Shown in pieces: positions 52,889 to 61,465 of a stretch of DNA of 64,000 nt; within the stretch, counting starts at the first letter, position 1; every line of letters begins with the position of its first letter. The notes below the pieces were generated by a model that worked only from the letters and a program-made list of their open reading frames with translations, searched no databases and was not told where the DNA came from. The translations under genes were made by a program, and so were the position numbers. Source of the stretch: Frankiales bacterium (GTDB lineage: Bacteria; Actinomycetota; Actinomycetes; JAFAQI01); NCBI GenBank assembly GCA_025980465.1, contig JAICXJ010000010.1, forward strand, positions 22,338 to 86,337, in the 5' to 3' direction.

Positions 52889-53194
52889 ATGACCGTCAAA
52901 CTCCTCGTGCTCTACACCCAGCCGGACGACCCGGACGCCTTCGACCAGCATTACCTGTCCACGCACGGTCCACTGGTCGACAAGCTTCCCGGCCTCGAAC
53001 GGTGGGAGTCGGCCAAGCTGGTTGCCGCCGTTGATGGGGGAGAGGCCACCTACTACCGGATGGCGGAGTTGTACTTCGCCGACACCGACGCGATGGGGGC
53101 GGCGATGTCGTCGGCGGCGGGCCAGGCGACGAACGCCGACTTCGAGCAGATCGCGCCCGCGGGCTCACGGATCTTTCTCGCCACCCTCGACTAG
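52889..53194 (+). CDS. EthD-like small dimeric alpha/beta-barrel protein
   Basis: A 101-residue protein of the EthD/dimeric ferredoxin-like fold: VKLLVLYTQPDDPDAFDQHY, then STHGPLVDKLPGLERWES and a C-terminal AGSRIFLATLD. EthD is needed for ether-degrading P450 systems in some actinobacteria; most relatives are uncharacterised and small ligands or heme-like groups are possible. No ether-degradation genes are near. Start by the leaderless -10 box. Confidence 0.8.
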   Translation: MTVKLLVLYTQPDDPDAFDQHYLSTHGPLVDKLPGLERWESAKLVAAVDGGEATYYRMAELYFADTDAMGAAMSSAAGQATNADFEQIAPAGSRIFLATLD

Positions 53195-53209
53195 CCCTAC
53201 CTGTTACAT

Positions 53210-53473
53210 CTAGACCGTGCTCACCGCGGCGGCTGCGGCGTCGATGAACCGGCGCACCACGATCGGGAGCGGTCTGGGGTCCGAAGGGTCCGGTACGACG
53301 CGGCAAAGCGGTTCGCCCTTGCAGACGATGCGCCGGCCCGGAAGGTCGTCCGCGGCCGATGGCTCGATCACGATCTCGGCGCGCTCGTTCGGAGGGACCC
53401 GCTCGCTGAGGTACGCGCCGAGCTGGGCGAGGGTGTCACTCCGGAACACCGGAAGGATGTCGAGCTCGTTCAC
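53210..53473 (-). CDS. Small protein of unknown function
   Basis: An 87-residue protein: LDILPVFRSDTLAQLGAYLS, acidic middle part with ERAEIVIEPSAADD, and VVRRFIDAAAAA at the end. GTG 53473 has GGGAGG 5 nt upstream, a convincing start. No family is recognised. It converges on the EthD-like gene (15 nt between stops). Confidence 0.55.
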   Translation of the reverse strand: MNELDILPVFRSDTLAQLGAYLSERVPPNERAEIVIEPSAADDLPGRRIVCKGEPLCRVVPDPSDPRPLPIVVRRFIDAAAAAVSTV

Positions 53474-53669
53474 CGTTGCCTCCCGATCGATGAGAGCAGG
53501 CTGTGCGCCCAAGGCGGCTCCCGACCGCTTTGTCCAGATTCATCGACCTTGTCCGGGCTTTGCTTGATCCTCCAAGCGGGTGGCCGGTGCGTCATCCGGC
53601 GCAGCGGGCACTGCTCCCGGCGCTCCCGGTGTGGAGAGGAACCGACTTCCGCGTGACGAATTGATCGCG

Positions 53670-54947
53670 ATGCGCCGCATCTCCGGCCGGACCTGCCTGC
53701 CGGATCGGCCCCGCCGCCTGGTGGTGCTGGTCGTGGGCCTGGGCACTCTCGCCGTACCGACGATTGCAGGTGCCGAGGCCACCACGGACCGGACACCGTC
53801 GGTCCAGGGAATGCACTGGGTCGGCGCCTGGGAGGGCTCGCCCGAATCGGGCGGGCCGGTGGGTCGTGATCAGACCTACCGGCTGTTTGTCCACACCAGC
53901 ATCGGTGGGTCGTCGTTGCGGCTGAGGTTCTCGAACAGTTACGGGACCGAGCCGGTCCGGTTGCGCGATGTCACGGTTGCAATGCCGGTCGGCCCGCCCG
54001 GGCCGGGCATCAAGCCGGCAACGCTGCGGCGGGTGCGGTTCCCCGGCGGGTCAGCTGTCACGATTCCCGTCGGGGCCAACCGATACAGCCAGCCGGTTCG
54101 GTTCGACGTCCCGGGCGACGCGTGGCTGGCGGTCAGCTTCTATGCACCCGGCGCCTACTCGACGACCACGTGGCACAAGCAGGCGTGGGGCGCCAACTGG
54201 CAGACGCCGGCCGGCGCCGGCGACCATGCCGCAGATCCGGGCGGCGGCGCGTTGGCGGTCCCGACAACCTCGTGGACCTACCTGAGCGGGGTCGATGTCG
54301 AGGCCCCGATGACGACGAGCACGGTCGTTGCCCTCGGTGATTCGATCACCGATTGCTGCATGAGCGTGCCGGGAGCGAACGGCCGCTGGCCCGACCTGCT
54401 CGACCGGCGGATCGCCGCGCAGCCAGGCGCGCAGCGGCTCAGCGTCATCGACGCTGGAATCAGCGGCAACAACGTTTCGGACAACCGCAATGGGAACGCC
54501 ACCCAGGGCGAAGCCGGTGACGTCCGCGACGTTCGCGACGTCTTCGACGAGCCCAACGTGTCGACGGTGATCGTGTTCGAGGGGGTCAACGACATCGGCA
54601 CCAGAGTGCATGCGGCCGGCATCGAGGCCGCGTACCGACGAATCCTCGAAGGTGCACACCGTCGAGGTATCCGGGTTCTCATCTCGACACTGACCCCGAC
54701 GTTCGCAGCACTGGCGAGCGGCCCGACGTACACCACGAACGCCGGCACTCGCGACCAGGTCAACCGCTGGATCGAGGTCCACCGACGGCTGTTCGACGGA
54801 GTACTTCATTTCGGGACGGTGGTCGCGGACCCAGTCCTCCCCAACACCTGGAATCCGCTCTACACGATCGGCGACCAGCTGCATCCCAACCCGTTCGGAT
54901 TGCAGGCGATGGCGGATTCGGTACCGTTACGCCTGCTCCGCGGCTAG
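53670..54947 (+). CDS. Secreted SGNH/GDSL hydrolase
   Basis: A 425-residue exported esterase-type protein. After a basic N-terminus the signal segment is LVVLVVGLGTLAVPTIAGAE. Residues 40-215 are a beta-sandwich domain (SIGGSSLRLRFSNSYGTEPV). The hydrolase domain has block I VVALGDSITD, block II near AGISGNNVS, block III FEGVNDIG and block V DQLHPNPFG, giving Ser, Gly, Asn and His-Asp. It resembles carbohydrate or lipid esterases with an N-terminal sandwich. ATG 53670 has no strong ribosome site; GTG 53631 in frame is a possible earlier start. Confidence 0.88.
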   Translation: MRRISGRTCLPDRPRRLVVLVVGLGTLAVPTIAGAEATTDRTPSVQGMHWVGAWEGSPESGGPVGRDQTYRLFVHTSIGGSSLRLRFSNSYGTEPVRLRDVTVAMPVGPPGPGIKPATLRRVRFPGGSAVTIPVGANRYSQPVRFDVPGDAWLAVSFYAPGAYSTTTWHKQAWGANWQTPAGAGDHAADPGGGALAVPTTSWTYLSGVDVEAPMTTSTVVALGDSITDCCMSVPGANGRWPDLLDRRIAAQPGAQRLSVIDAGISGNNVSDNRNGNATQGEAGDVRDVRDVFDEPNVSTVIVFEGVNDIGTRVHAAGIEAAYRRILEGAHRRGIRVLISTLTPTFAALASGPTYTTNAGTRDQVNRWIEVHRRLFDGVLHFGTVVADPVLPNTWNPLYTIGDQLHPNPFGLQAMADSVPLRLLRG

Positions 54948-54976
54948 CCGCGGAACCCGAGGAGGTGAGCATCCTC

Positions 54977-55861
54977 ATGACCCGTTCCGACGTGTCCTTT
55001 CGCTCCGGCAAGGACACCTGCGCGGCCTGGCTGTACAAGCCGGCAGGTGATGGTCCGCATCCGATGGTAGTGGTGGGGCACGGTCTAACGGGCACGCGTG
55101 AGCAACGCCTGGACGCCTACGCGTCGCGGTTCTGTGCGGCCGGGCTCGGCGCGGTGGTCTTCGACTACCGCTACTTCGGCGCGAGCGGAGGCGAGCCTCG
55201 GCAGGTCGTGTCGATCAGGGCGCAGCTGGCGGACTGGCGGGGTGCGATCGAATTCGCACGGTCGATTCCTTGGGTCGACCCCGACCGGGTCGCACTGTTC
55301 GGTACGTCATTCGGGGGTGGCCATGTCATCACGATCGCTGCCGAGGACGAGCGAATCGCCGCGGTCGTCGCGCAGTGCCCGATGCAGAACGGGCGAGCCA
55401 CGGCATCGAACCTCGGACCGGCCGTTGTCGCCCGGGTGACGTCACACGCGCTGTATGACGTGGCGAGGGCAGCGGTCGGCCTGACTCCGCACTACGTCCC
55501 GGCTGCGGCGCGCCCCGGCGAGTTGGGCGTGATGACGACTCCCGACGCGCTGCCCGGGATGAGGGCGCTCGGGGAGAGTGATAGCTGGGACAACCGGGTG
55601 GCAGCGCGACTGATGCTCTCGGCCCCGTTCTATAGACCGGGCACGCGAGCCAAGTCCCTCGCCATGCCGACGATGTGGTCGATCTGCGACACCGACTCGC
55701 TCTGCCCAGCCGACGACGGCGTGCACTGGGCATCCCAGGCGCCCAAGGGCGAGATCTGCCGATACCCGATCGGTCACTTCGACATCTACGTCGGTGATGC
55801 GTTCGAGCAGGCCGTGGCCGACCAAACCGAGTTCTACCGCCGCCATCTCCTCGACGGGTGA
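54977..55861 (+). CDS. Alpha/beta hydrolase
   Basis: A 294-residue cytosolic hydrolase. Oxyanion region MVVVGHGLTGTREQRLDAYA, nucleophile elbow VALFGTSFGGGHVIT (GxSxGG), and a late His in YPIGHFDIY, with Asp in WSICDTDSL. The family includes dienelactone-hydrolase-like and peptidase S9-type esterases; the substrate is open. ATG 54977 follows GGAGGTGA by 9 nt and is preferred to the GTG inside that sequence. It lies 29 nt after the SGNH gene, so the two may be cotranscribed. Confidence 0.85.
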   Translation: MTRSDVSFRSGKDTCAAWLYKPAGDGPHPMVVVGHGLTGTREQRLDAYASRFCAAGLGAVVFDYRYFGASGGEPRQVVSIRAQLADWRGAIEFARSIPWVDPDRVALFGTSFGGGHVITIAAEDERIAAVVAQCPMQNGRATASNLGPAVVARVTSHALYDVARAAVGLTPHYVPAAARPGELGVMTTPDALPGMRALGESDSWDNRVAARLMLSAPFYRPGTRAKSLAMPTMWSICDTDSLCPADDGVHWASQAPKGEICRYPIGHFDIYVGDAFEQAVADQTEFYRRHLLDG

Positions 55862-55900
55862 GTGCGCGCTAGACCGCCAGGCTCTGAGTTCCGTCGTCCG

Positions 55901-56192
55901 TTACGGATGGCGGGGTTGCACGAACTGCGACGCGCGCCGGCGCGTGACGCCGAACAGATCGGCGATCGCCGAGTGTCAGTCCTTCGGCTCGAAGCGCGAC
56001 GGCTTCGGCGCGCCTCCAGCGGCTCCCCGCCTCGACCAGCCGTTGCTGGTTCTCGGTGAGCATTTCGACGATCAGCGGGCGATGCTCCAGCCGGACGATC
56101 TCGTGATACGGGAGCCCGTCATCAAGGCGGTTTCGATCGGACGAACTCGGCCCGCTCGATGATCTTCTCGATCGACTCGCGGTTGCGGCGAA
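55901..56192 (-). pseudogene. Frameshifted relic of a small HTH regulator
   Basis: Three minus-strand frames together read as one protein. The first, ending at a TGA at 56122-56124, holds RRNRESIEKIIERAEFVRSK. The second has EIVRLEHRPLIVEMLTENQQ followed by RRAEAVALRAEGLTL. The third, ending at a TAA at 55901-55903, has SAIADLFGVTRRRASQFVQP, a clear C-terminal helix-turn-helix. At least two frameshifts (near 56122 and 55970) break it. Small coiled-coil plus HTH proteins of this layout are common in actinobacteria. It lies next to other relics, so the region is a decayed insertion. Confidence 0.5.
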
Positions 56193-56283
56193 GGCATCGA
56201 CCAAGCCCTCCGGCTCTCGGAGCGGGCGATCGCCAACGTACGGCCGTTGTGGCCGCTTCGGTCGGGCCTTGCCGTGGGCTGGC

Positions 56284-57342
56284 TCAGCCGGGTCGCAGTG
56301 TCTCGGCGCCCGCGTGCGGGCCGACTGAGAGGTGCCCTTCAATGTCCCGTCTTGCCGTCATGCGCCGCCACCCCTGGCGCACCACCGGCGTACTCGCAGC
56401 CAGCCGGTCCTCAGCGGCGGTCAGCCGGTCGGTGGCGGTCGCGACGTCAGGACCGCCTGTATAGCGGGCTTTGGTCAGCGCGGCCTGCGCTGCTGTGACC
56501 GCCGCGTGAGCGGACGCGACTGCGGCAGGGTCAACCGTCGTCGTAGGGCCACCGCGGGCGCCGCTGAGAGCGTTGCGGGCGTCGGCGAGCTTCTGCCGGT
56601 CGTCGGCGATCGTGTTCCGTAGTTTCGCGTTGCCTGCGGTTGTCGGCGCGGTGAACGGGGTGAGGGAACCCACGTAGGACTTCGTCGCGGCGTCTATCAA
56701 CTGCTGGTCCGCCACGCTCAGCGTCGTGTCGTGCAACGGGCCTTGGGTGCGGGCGAGGAACTCGTCCGGGGTGAGACCCTGCGACTTGATGTAGGCGAGG
56801 GTCGCCGGGCTGAGCATGCCAGTGTTGATCCCGCCCGGCGTCAGCTTCGGCTGAGTGTCACTTCGGCGGAACAGGTCGTGACCGACATAGTGCGTCACCA
56901 GCCCGCCGAGGTCGGTGTGTTTGAGCAGCTCCGTCGCACCGGCGTATCCGACGATCCCGGCGCCGAGCCCCGCCAGCACCGTCCCGCCGGTCAAAGCCGC
57001 GGGCGCTGCGAGGGCTAAGCCACCTCGGGCGAGCATGTTCGTAACCGCACCGCCGCCGATCGCGATGCTCCCGCCGATACCACCGACGAGACTCGCATCC
57101 AGCGTGCCCTGAGCGACCGCCTCCGTCTCAGCCGCGCCCGCCGCTACACCCTCAGCACCCGCCAACCGGCCTTGAGCGACAGCCGCCGCTGTCGCGGTCG
57201 CAGCGTTCTCAGCCTGAGCCGCCGACAGTCGGGTCTGCCCCGCCGCGGCGACAGTGTCAGCCGCCGCCCGACGGGCCTGCCAGACCGTGTAAAGCTCCAC
57301 CGCCGAGGCGAGCGCGGTCAGCCCGGTCGAGGCGACCACCAC
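56284..57342 (-). CDS. Phage tail tape-measure-like protein fragment
   Basis: A 352-residue frame with the composition of the middle/C-terminal part of tape-measure proteins: Ala/Gly-rich helices (RAAADTVAAAGQTRLSAAQA), a hydrophobic Gly-rich segment (GLALAAPAALTGGTVLAGLG) and a regular coiled-coil end. No other tail gene is present. The frame stays open for some codons upstream of GTG 57342, so the annotated start is arbitrary and the N-terminus is probably lost at a junction near 57345. No integrase or capsid gene is in the window. Likely a prophage remnant rather than a working gene. Confidence 0.5.
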   Translation of the reverse strand: MVVASTGLTALASAVELYTVWQARRAAADTVAAAGQTRLSAAQAENAATATAAAVAQGRLAGAEGVAAGAAETEAVAQGTLDASLVGGIGGSIAIGGGAVTNMLARGGLALAAPAALTGGTVLAGLGAGIVGYAGATELLKHTDLGGLVTHYVGHDLFRRSDTQPKLTPGGINTGMLSPATLAYIKSQGLTPDEFLARTQGPLHDTTLSVADQQLIDAATKSYVGSLTPFTAPTTAGNAKLRNTIADDRQKLADARNALSGARGGPTTTVDPAAVASAHAAVTAAQAALTKARYTGGPDVATATDRLTAAEDRLAASTPVVRQGWRRMTARRDIEGHLSVGPHAGAETLRPG

Positions 57343-57344
57343 CG

Positions 57345-57743
57345 CTTTCGGAACCGATCGCCCCGTCGTCGATCCTGGCCGGTTGGGACGGCACCAGCAC
57401 CGATGTCGTCTTCCGCTTCATCAACGGCAGCCCGACCGACAGCTTCGCTGTTTACAACGCCACGAATACGACCCCGCTCCCGCTCGGTCTCGTGAACACC
57501 GGCAAGAAGTACGTCACGAGCAACACCAACTTCGGCGCGACCGGTACCGCATCGACAATGGTGATGTCCGGGTCGACGGTGACGGTCACCCTCGGCACAT
57601 CCGACAACCCGAATGCTGCCGGGACCGCGAACGGGTCGGTCAACATGACTTGGACCCCCGCCCTCGGACCGACCGACCGGGCGGCCAATCTGCTCCTGAC
57701 GACCGCGGTCATCGAGGGCGGCACCAGCGACCTCGACTTCTAG
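57345..57743 (+). pseudogene. N-terminally truncated beta-rich protein
   Basis: An open frame that starts right where the tape-measure fragment begins on the other strand. It reads SSILAGWDGTSTDVVFRFIN, then GSPTDSFAVYNATNTTPL, VMSGSTVTVTLGTSDNPNAA and ends ILEGG-like TAVIEGGTSDLDF. This is good beta-strand protein sequence with few Arg, unlike the shadow frames here. The first usable start codon is GTG 57492, inside the domain, with no ribosome site. It looks like the C-terminal part of a secreted or phage structural protein joined at a rearrangement. Confidence 0.45.
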
Positions 57744-57813
57744 GTCCGCAGGCCGAGCCCAACCGTTGGGAACGAGTTGTCCGGTTACGGGCACAACGTC
57801 GGGTTCCTGCGGC

Positions 57814-57819
57814 TAACGT
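57814..57819 (+). promoter_or_regulatory. -10 box (TAACGT) of the leaderless secreted gene
   Basis: TAACGT ends 6 nt before ATG 57826, at which a signal peptide begins. Confidence 0.5.
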
Positions 57820-57825
57820 CTGCCC

Positions 57826-58608
57826 ATGCTGTCGCGCCGCCTGCCGGTACTCCTCGCCGTCGCCACGCTCGCGTTCGCCACGCCGGCGTTCGCGAAAGCG
57901 CCACATCGGACCGCGACTCCGGCGACGTACGACGTCTCGTATCCGCAGTGCGGCCAATCCCTCCCAGGCACTGCCACCGGGGGGATCGTGGGCGTGAACG
58001 ACGGCATTGTGCTCTCCGCCAACCCGTGCTTCGCGACCGAGTGGTCGTGGGCGAGCAAGGCCACCACCTATGCGCCGGCGATCTACGCCAACACCGGCAA
58101 CCCCGGCCCGGCGTACTCCTCGCACTGGCCGACCGGCGCCACCACTCCTCGCGCATGCGATGGCACCGCCGGCGTCGACTGCTCGTACGACTACGGCTGG
58201 CGGGCGGCGATGGACTCCTTCGCGGATGCCTCGAAGGTTGTCGCATCCGCCGGCGCCGTCACGTGGTGGCTCGACGTCGAGACCGGGAACTCCTGGCAGA
58301 CGCTCGAGTCCGGGTATGGGCAGACAGCGGCCTCGCGAGCCGACGACCTCGCTGCCTTGCAAGGCGAGGTGGACGGGCTGACGGACAGCGGCGTGACCAC
58401 GGTCGGCTTCTACTCGACCAGCTACCAGTGGACGCAGGTCACCGGTAGCAGCGGCTCGGCGTTCAGCACGGCGCCGGCGTGGGTTGCAGGTGCGTCGTCG
58501 CTGACGACCGCTCAGTCGAACTGCACAGCCAGCAGCTTCACGGGCGGGAAGATCCTGCTGACCCAGTACGCCAGCAACGGGTACGACGCCGACTACCACT
58601 GCGGGTAG
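57826..58608 (+). CDS. Secreted GH25-like (muramidase-fold) protein, copy 1
   Basis: A 260-residue exported protein. Signal peptide: LPVLLAVATLAFATPAFAKA. The mature part starts TYDVSYPQCGQSLP and includes VNDGIVLSANPCFATEWSWA, AGAVTWWLDVETGNSWQ and a closing KILLTQYASNGYDADYHC. The early Asp (YDVS) and the DxE in WLDVET recall the active site of GH25 lysozymes and DUF1906-like barrels; six or more cysteines suggest disulfides. A wall hydrolase or toxin-like role is possible but unproven. A paralog follows 45 nt downstream. Confidence 0.75.
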   Translation: MLSRRLPVLLAVATLAFATPAFAKAPHRTATPATYDVSYPQCGQSLPGTATGGIVGVNDGIVLSANPCFATEWSWASKATTYAPAIYANTGNPGPAYSSHWPTGATTPRACDGTAGVDCSYDYGWRAAMDSFADASKVVASAGAVTWWLDVETGNSWQTLESGYGQTAASRADDLAALQGEVDGLTDSGVTTVGFYSTSYQWTQVTGSSGSAFSTAPAWVAGASSLTTAQSNCTASSFTGGKILLTQYASNGYDADYHCG

Positions 58609-58653
58609 CGGTTCAGAGCCGACTCAAATCGCCTCGACGTAGGTTGGCCAGGT

Positions 58654-59421
58654 ATGTGGAGGTTGCCGACCCGAGCCGCGCGGCTGGCTGGAATCCTCGC
58701 GCTGAGCGCTCTCGCCAGTGCCGGCGCATCGGCCTCGGCACTGGCGAGCCAGGCACTCCCGCCGACGGGAGCAGTGGGCAATGACGTCGGCAGCCAGTCA
58801 TGCGCCACGCGGCTTCCCCCTGGTGGCAGCTTCGGGGTCGTCGGAGTTACCGCAGGCAGGCCATTTCACCCCTCGGCATGTCTGAGCGTCGAATATTCGT
58901 GGGCCCAGTCGCGCATCTATCGACCGCAGTTCTACGTCAACCTGGCGAATCCCGGCCGTCACAGCGCGCACTGGGGCGCGGGCGGCCCGCGCGTCTGTCA
59001 CCGCACGGTGAAGAACGATGCCGGGTGCGCGTACGACTACGGCGTCGGCTCCGCGGCGGCGGCGCTGTCATACGCGAAAGCGGTCGGCAGCAACGGTCAC
59101 AGTCGCTGGTGGCTCGATGTCGAGACCGACAACACGTGGGGGACCGGCCGAGCCGGCATTGCGGCCAACCTCGCCGACATCCAGGGCGCGCTTCACTACC
59201 TGCGCTCCCATCTCCACACCACGGTTGGCGTCTACACCGAAACCAGGTGGTGGTCGCAGATCACGGGAGGCGCCCGCATGATCCGCGTGCCGGTGTGGGG
59301 TGGTGGCGCTGACAGCCGGCACCACGCCCGTCAGAACTGTCGACGCCGTTCGATCACCGGCGGCCCGGCGCTACTGGCGCAATGGATCGTCGGGACTGTC
59401 GACCACGACCTGGCCTGCTGA
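58654..59421 (+). CDS. Secreted GH25-like protein, copy 2
   Basis: A 255-residue paralog of the preceding protein. Signal peptide: LAGILALSALASAGASASAL. Shared landmarks: CLSVEYSWAQSRIYRPQFYV, LANPG, CAYDYGVGSAAAALSYAK, SRWWLDVETDNTWGTGRAGI and PALLAQWIVGTVDHDLAC. The DxE pair is kept, but the early YDVSYPQCG is changed to NDVGSQSC, so the first copy's first Asp context is altered and activity may differ. TAGGTT lies 8 nt before the ATG. It converges on the aldehyde dehydrogenase gene. Confidence 0.72.
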   Translation: MWRLPTRAARLAGILALSALASAGASASALASQALPPTGAVGNDVGSQSCATRLPPGGSFGVVGVTAGRPFHPSACLSVEYSWAQSRIYRPQFYVNLANPGRHSAHWGAGGPRVCHRTVKNDAGCAYDYGVGSAAAALSYAKAVGSNGHSRWWLDVETDNTWGTGRAGIAANLADIQGALHYLRSHLHTTVGVYTETRWWSQITGGARMIRVPVWGGGADSRHHARQNCRRRSITGGPALLAQWIVGTVDHDLAC

Positions 59422-59434
59422 GGAAGTCCGCGCC

Positions 59435-60907
59435 TCAGGCGTCGTACCCGCTCGGCGTGCCTTCGAGGATGACGGTCTTCGTCTCGAGGTAGGGCAGCAG
59501 GCCCTCGACGCCGCCTTCACGGCCGATGCCCGATTGTTTGAACCCGCCGAAGGCGATCCCGAAGTCGGTGCGGAACCCGTTGTGACCGACCGTGCCGGAC
59601 CGCAGCCGCGCCGCGACTGCCCGGGCCCGATCCGGGTCGTTCGTAAAGACCGAGGCGTTGAGCCCGTAGATCGTGTCGTTCGCGATCCGTACGGCGTCTT
59701 CCTCGTCCGCAGCCGGAATGACGGACAGCACCGGGCCGAAGATCTCCTCGCGCGCGATGGTCGCGGAGTTGTCGACGTCGGCGAAGACGGTCGGCTCGAC
59801 GTAGTAGCCCCGCTCGAGATGCGCGGGCTTGCCGCCGCCGGTGACGAGTGTGGCCTCGCTCTTGCCTTGCTCGATCAGGCCGAGAACCTTGTCGCGCTGG
59901 CGCTCCATCGCGAGCGGGCCCATCTGCGTCTTGCCGTCGAACGGATCGCCGACGACCACCTGCGAGAACGTGCCGGCGAGGGCATCGACGAACTCGTCGT
60001 GCCGCTTGCGAGGGACGACCAGCCGGGTCAGCGAGGAACAAACCTGGCCGGAGATCATGCACTCTGCGCCCGAGATTGCGGCGGCGGCCTGCGCGAGGTC
60101 GGCGTCGTCGAGGATCACTGCGGCCGACTTCCCGCCCAGCTCGAGGGTGTAGCGGGCGATCCGCTCCCCGCACAGCGAGGCGATCCGCCGACCGGCTGCG
60201 GTCGATCCGGTGAAGGCGATCTTGTCCACTCGGGGGTCGGTGACGAGCCGCTCGGAGACCTCGCGGTCGGCGGTCAGCACGTTGAACACACCTGCCGGCA
60301 AGCCGGCCGCCTCGGCGGCCTCGGCGAGGAGGTACGCCGCACCCGGCGCCTCGGGTGACGCCTTGAGGATGACGGTGCAACCGGCCAACAACGCCGGCGC
60401 CATCTTGTAGATCGCGAGCTGCAGCGGGGCGTTCCACGGGATGATCGCGCCAACGACGCCAACCGGCTCGCGGACCACCAGCCCGAACGAGCCACCGCCG
60501 GTCGGCTGGGCCCGCTCCTCGAACGCAAACGTGTTGGCGAGATCGGCGTAGAAGTCGAACACCCCCGCCAGCGACGGGGCGGCGTACTTCGCCATGATCG
60601 CGAGGATCCCGGACTCTCGCGGCCAGATGTCCCCGAGCACGTCGCCACGAGCCACCACCTCTTTGCCGAGAGCGCGCAGGTACCCGGCGCGTTCGGCGTG
60701 ACTCAGGAACGGCCACGGACCGCTGTCGAACGCCGATCGAGCGGCCGCAATCGCCCGCTCCATGTCATCGGCGTGCGCCTCGGCGACGCTGAAGTACACC
60801 TCCTCGTTCGTCGAGTCGATGACGTCGATCGTCGCCGATGACGACGGCGCGACCCACTCACCCCCGATGAAGAAGCGGTCGGGATGGGCGACAGGGGCGG
60901 TCGTCAT
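59435..60907 (-). CDS. Aldehyde dehydrogenase
   Basis: A 490-residue NAD(P)-dependent aldehyde dehydrogenase. The Glu is in YTLELGGKSAAVILDDADLA, the nucleophile Cys in MISGQVCSSLTRLVVP, and the cofactor loop is KIAFTGSTAAGRRIA. The C-terminal NGFRTDFGIAFGGFKQSGIG is typical. The family oxidises aliphatic and aromatic aldehydes; substrate unknown. GGAGG lies 6 nt before ATG 60907. It is the last gene of a minus-strand run. Confidence 0.93.
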   Translation of the reverse strand: MTTAPVAHPDRFFIGGEWVAPSSSATIDVIDSTNEEVYFSVAEAHADDMERAIAAARSAFDSGPWPFLSHAERAGYLRALGKEVVARGDVLGDIWPRESGILAIMAKYAAPSLAGVFDFYADLANTFAFEERAQPTGGGSFGLVVREPVGVVGAIIPWNAPLQLAIYKMAPALLAGCTVILKASPEAPGAAYLLAEAAEAAGLPAGVFNVLTADREVSERLVTDPRVDKIAFTGSTAAGRRIASLCGERIARYTLELGGKSAAVILDDADLAQAAAAISGAECMISGQVCSSLTRLVVPRKRHDEFVDALAGTFSQVVVGDPFDGKTQMGPLAMERQRDKVLGLIEQGKSEATLVTGGGKPAHLERGYYVEPTVFADVDNSATIAREEIFGPVLSVIPAADEEDAVRIANDTIYGLNASVFTNDPDRARAVAARLRSGTVGHNGFRTDFGIAFGGFKQSGIGREGGVEGLLPYLETKTVILEGTPSGYDA

Positions 60908-61075
60908 GGTGAGCCTCCGGGTCTCGGTATCAAATCGTTTCTACCGCGTCGTCGCGTCGCGGTCATCTACGCCCTGCGGCGCCGGCCCGATCCAGCTAGC
61001 GAGCGGGGGGGGCGCTCCGCGACGCGACGGGTGGCCGCGGTGGTGATCATCGACCGTTGGCGGTCAGCTCGCGGG

Positions 61076-61092
61076 CGTCACCCCGGGTGACG
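61076..61092. terminator. 17-bp palindrome downstream of the STAS gene
   Basis: CGTCACCCCGGGTGACG (8+1+8) lies 25 nt after the STAS stop and 168 nt upstream of the aldehyde dehydrogenase start. It is either a terminator of the ArsR-STAS unit or an operator; no U-tract. Confidence 0.4.
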
Positions 61093-61117
61093 GTCTGCGG
61101 GTAGACCCCGGTGTCGC

Positions 61118-61465
61118 TCAGTCGCCCAGCGCGTCCTCGAGGGAAGCTGTCACGTTCCACGCCTGCACTAGGCCGGTTGTCTGCAGTATCCGTAGCACCG
61201 CGGGTGTGGTGACGATCGCGCTGAGGCGGCCGCCCCTCGCCGTTGCGCGCTTGTGAGCGCCCACGATGACACCGATTCCGGTGCTGTCGATGAATTCGAC
61301 GCCGCTGAGGTCGACGACCAGATGCGTCGAGGGGCTGGCGGCGAGGACATCGATGAGCACTTGACGCAGGCGGGGAGCGGTCGCCATGTCGACCTCGCCG
61401 CGGACATGGATGATCGTGGCGTCCGAGATCTGCTCGATGACGCAGGAGAGCTGGCCTTCGGTCAA
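61118..61465 (-). CDS. STAS-domain anti-sigma factor antagonist
   Basis: A 115-residue RsbV/SpoIIAA-like protein. The phosphorylatable Ser is in LVVDLSGVEFIDSTGIGVIV (DST), with the usual EVDMATAPRLRQVL helix before it. The partner kinase would be an RsbW-like ATPase; the nearest in the window is at 31385. TTG 61465 overlaps the ArsR stop (TTGA), so it is coupled to the repressor gene. Pairing ArsR with STAS is known near SulP-type transporters, but none is present here. Confidence 0.88.
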   Translation of the reverse strand: MTEGQLSCVIEQISDATIIHVRGEVDMATAPRLRQVLIDVLAASPSTHLVVDLSGVEFIDSTGIGVIVGAHKRATARGGRLSAIVTTPAVLRILQTTGLVQAWNVTASLEDALGD

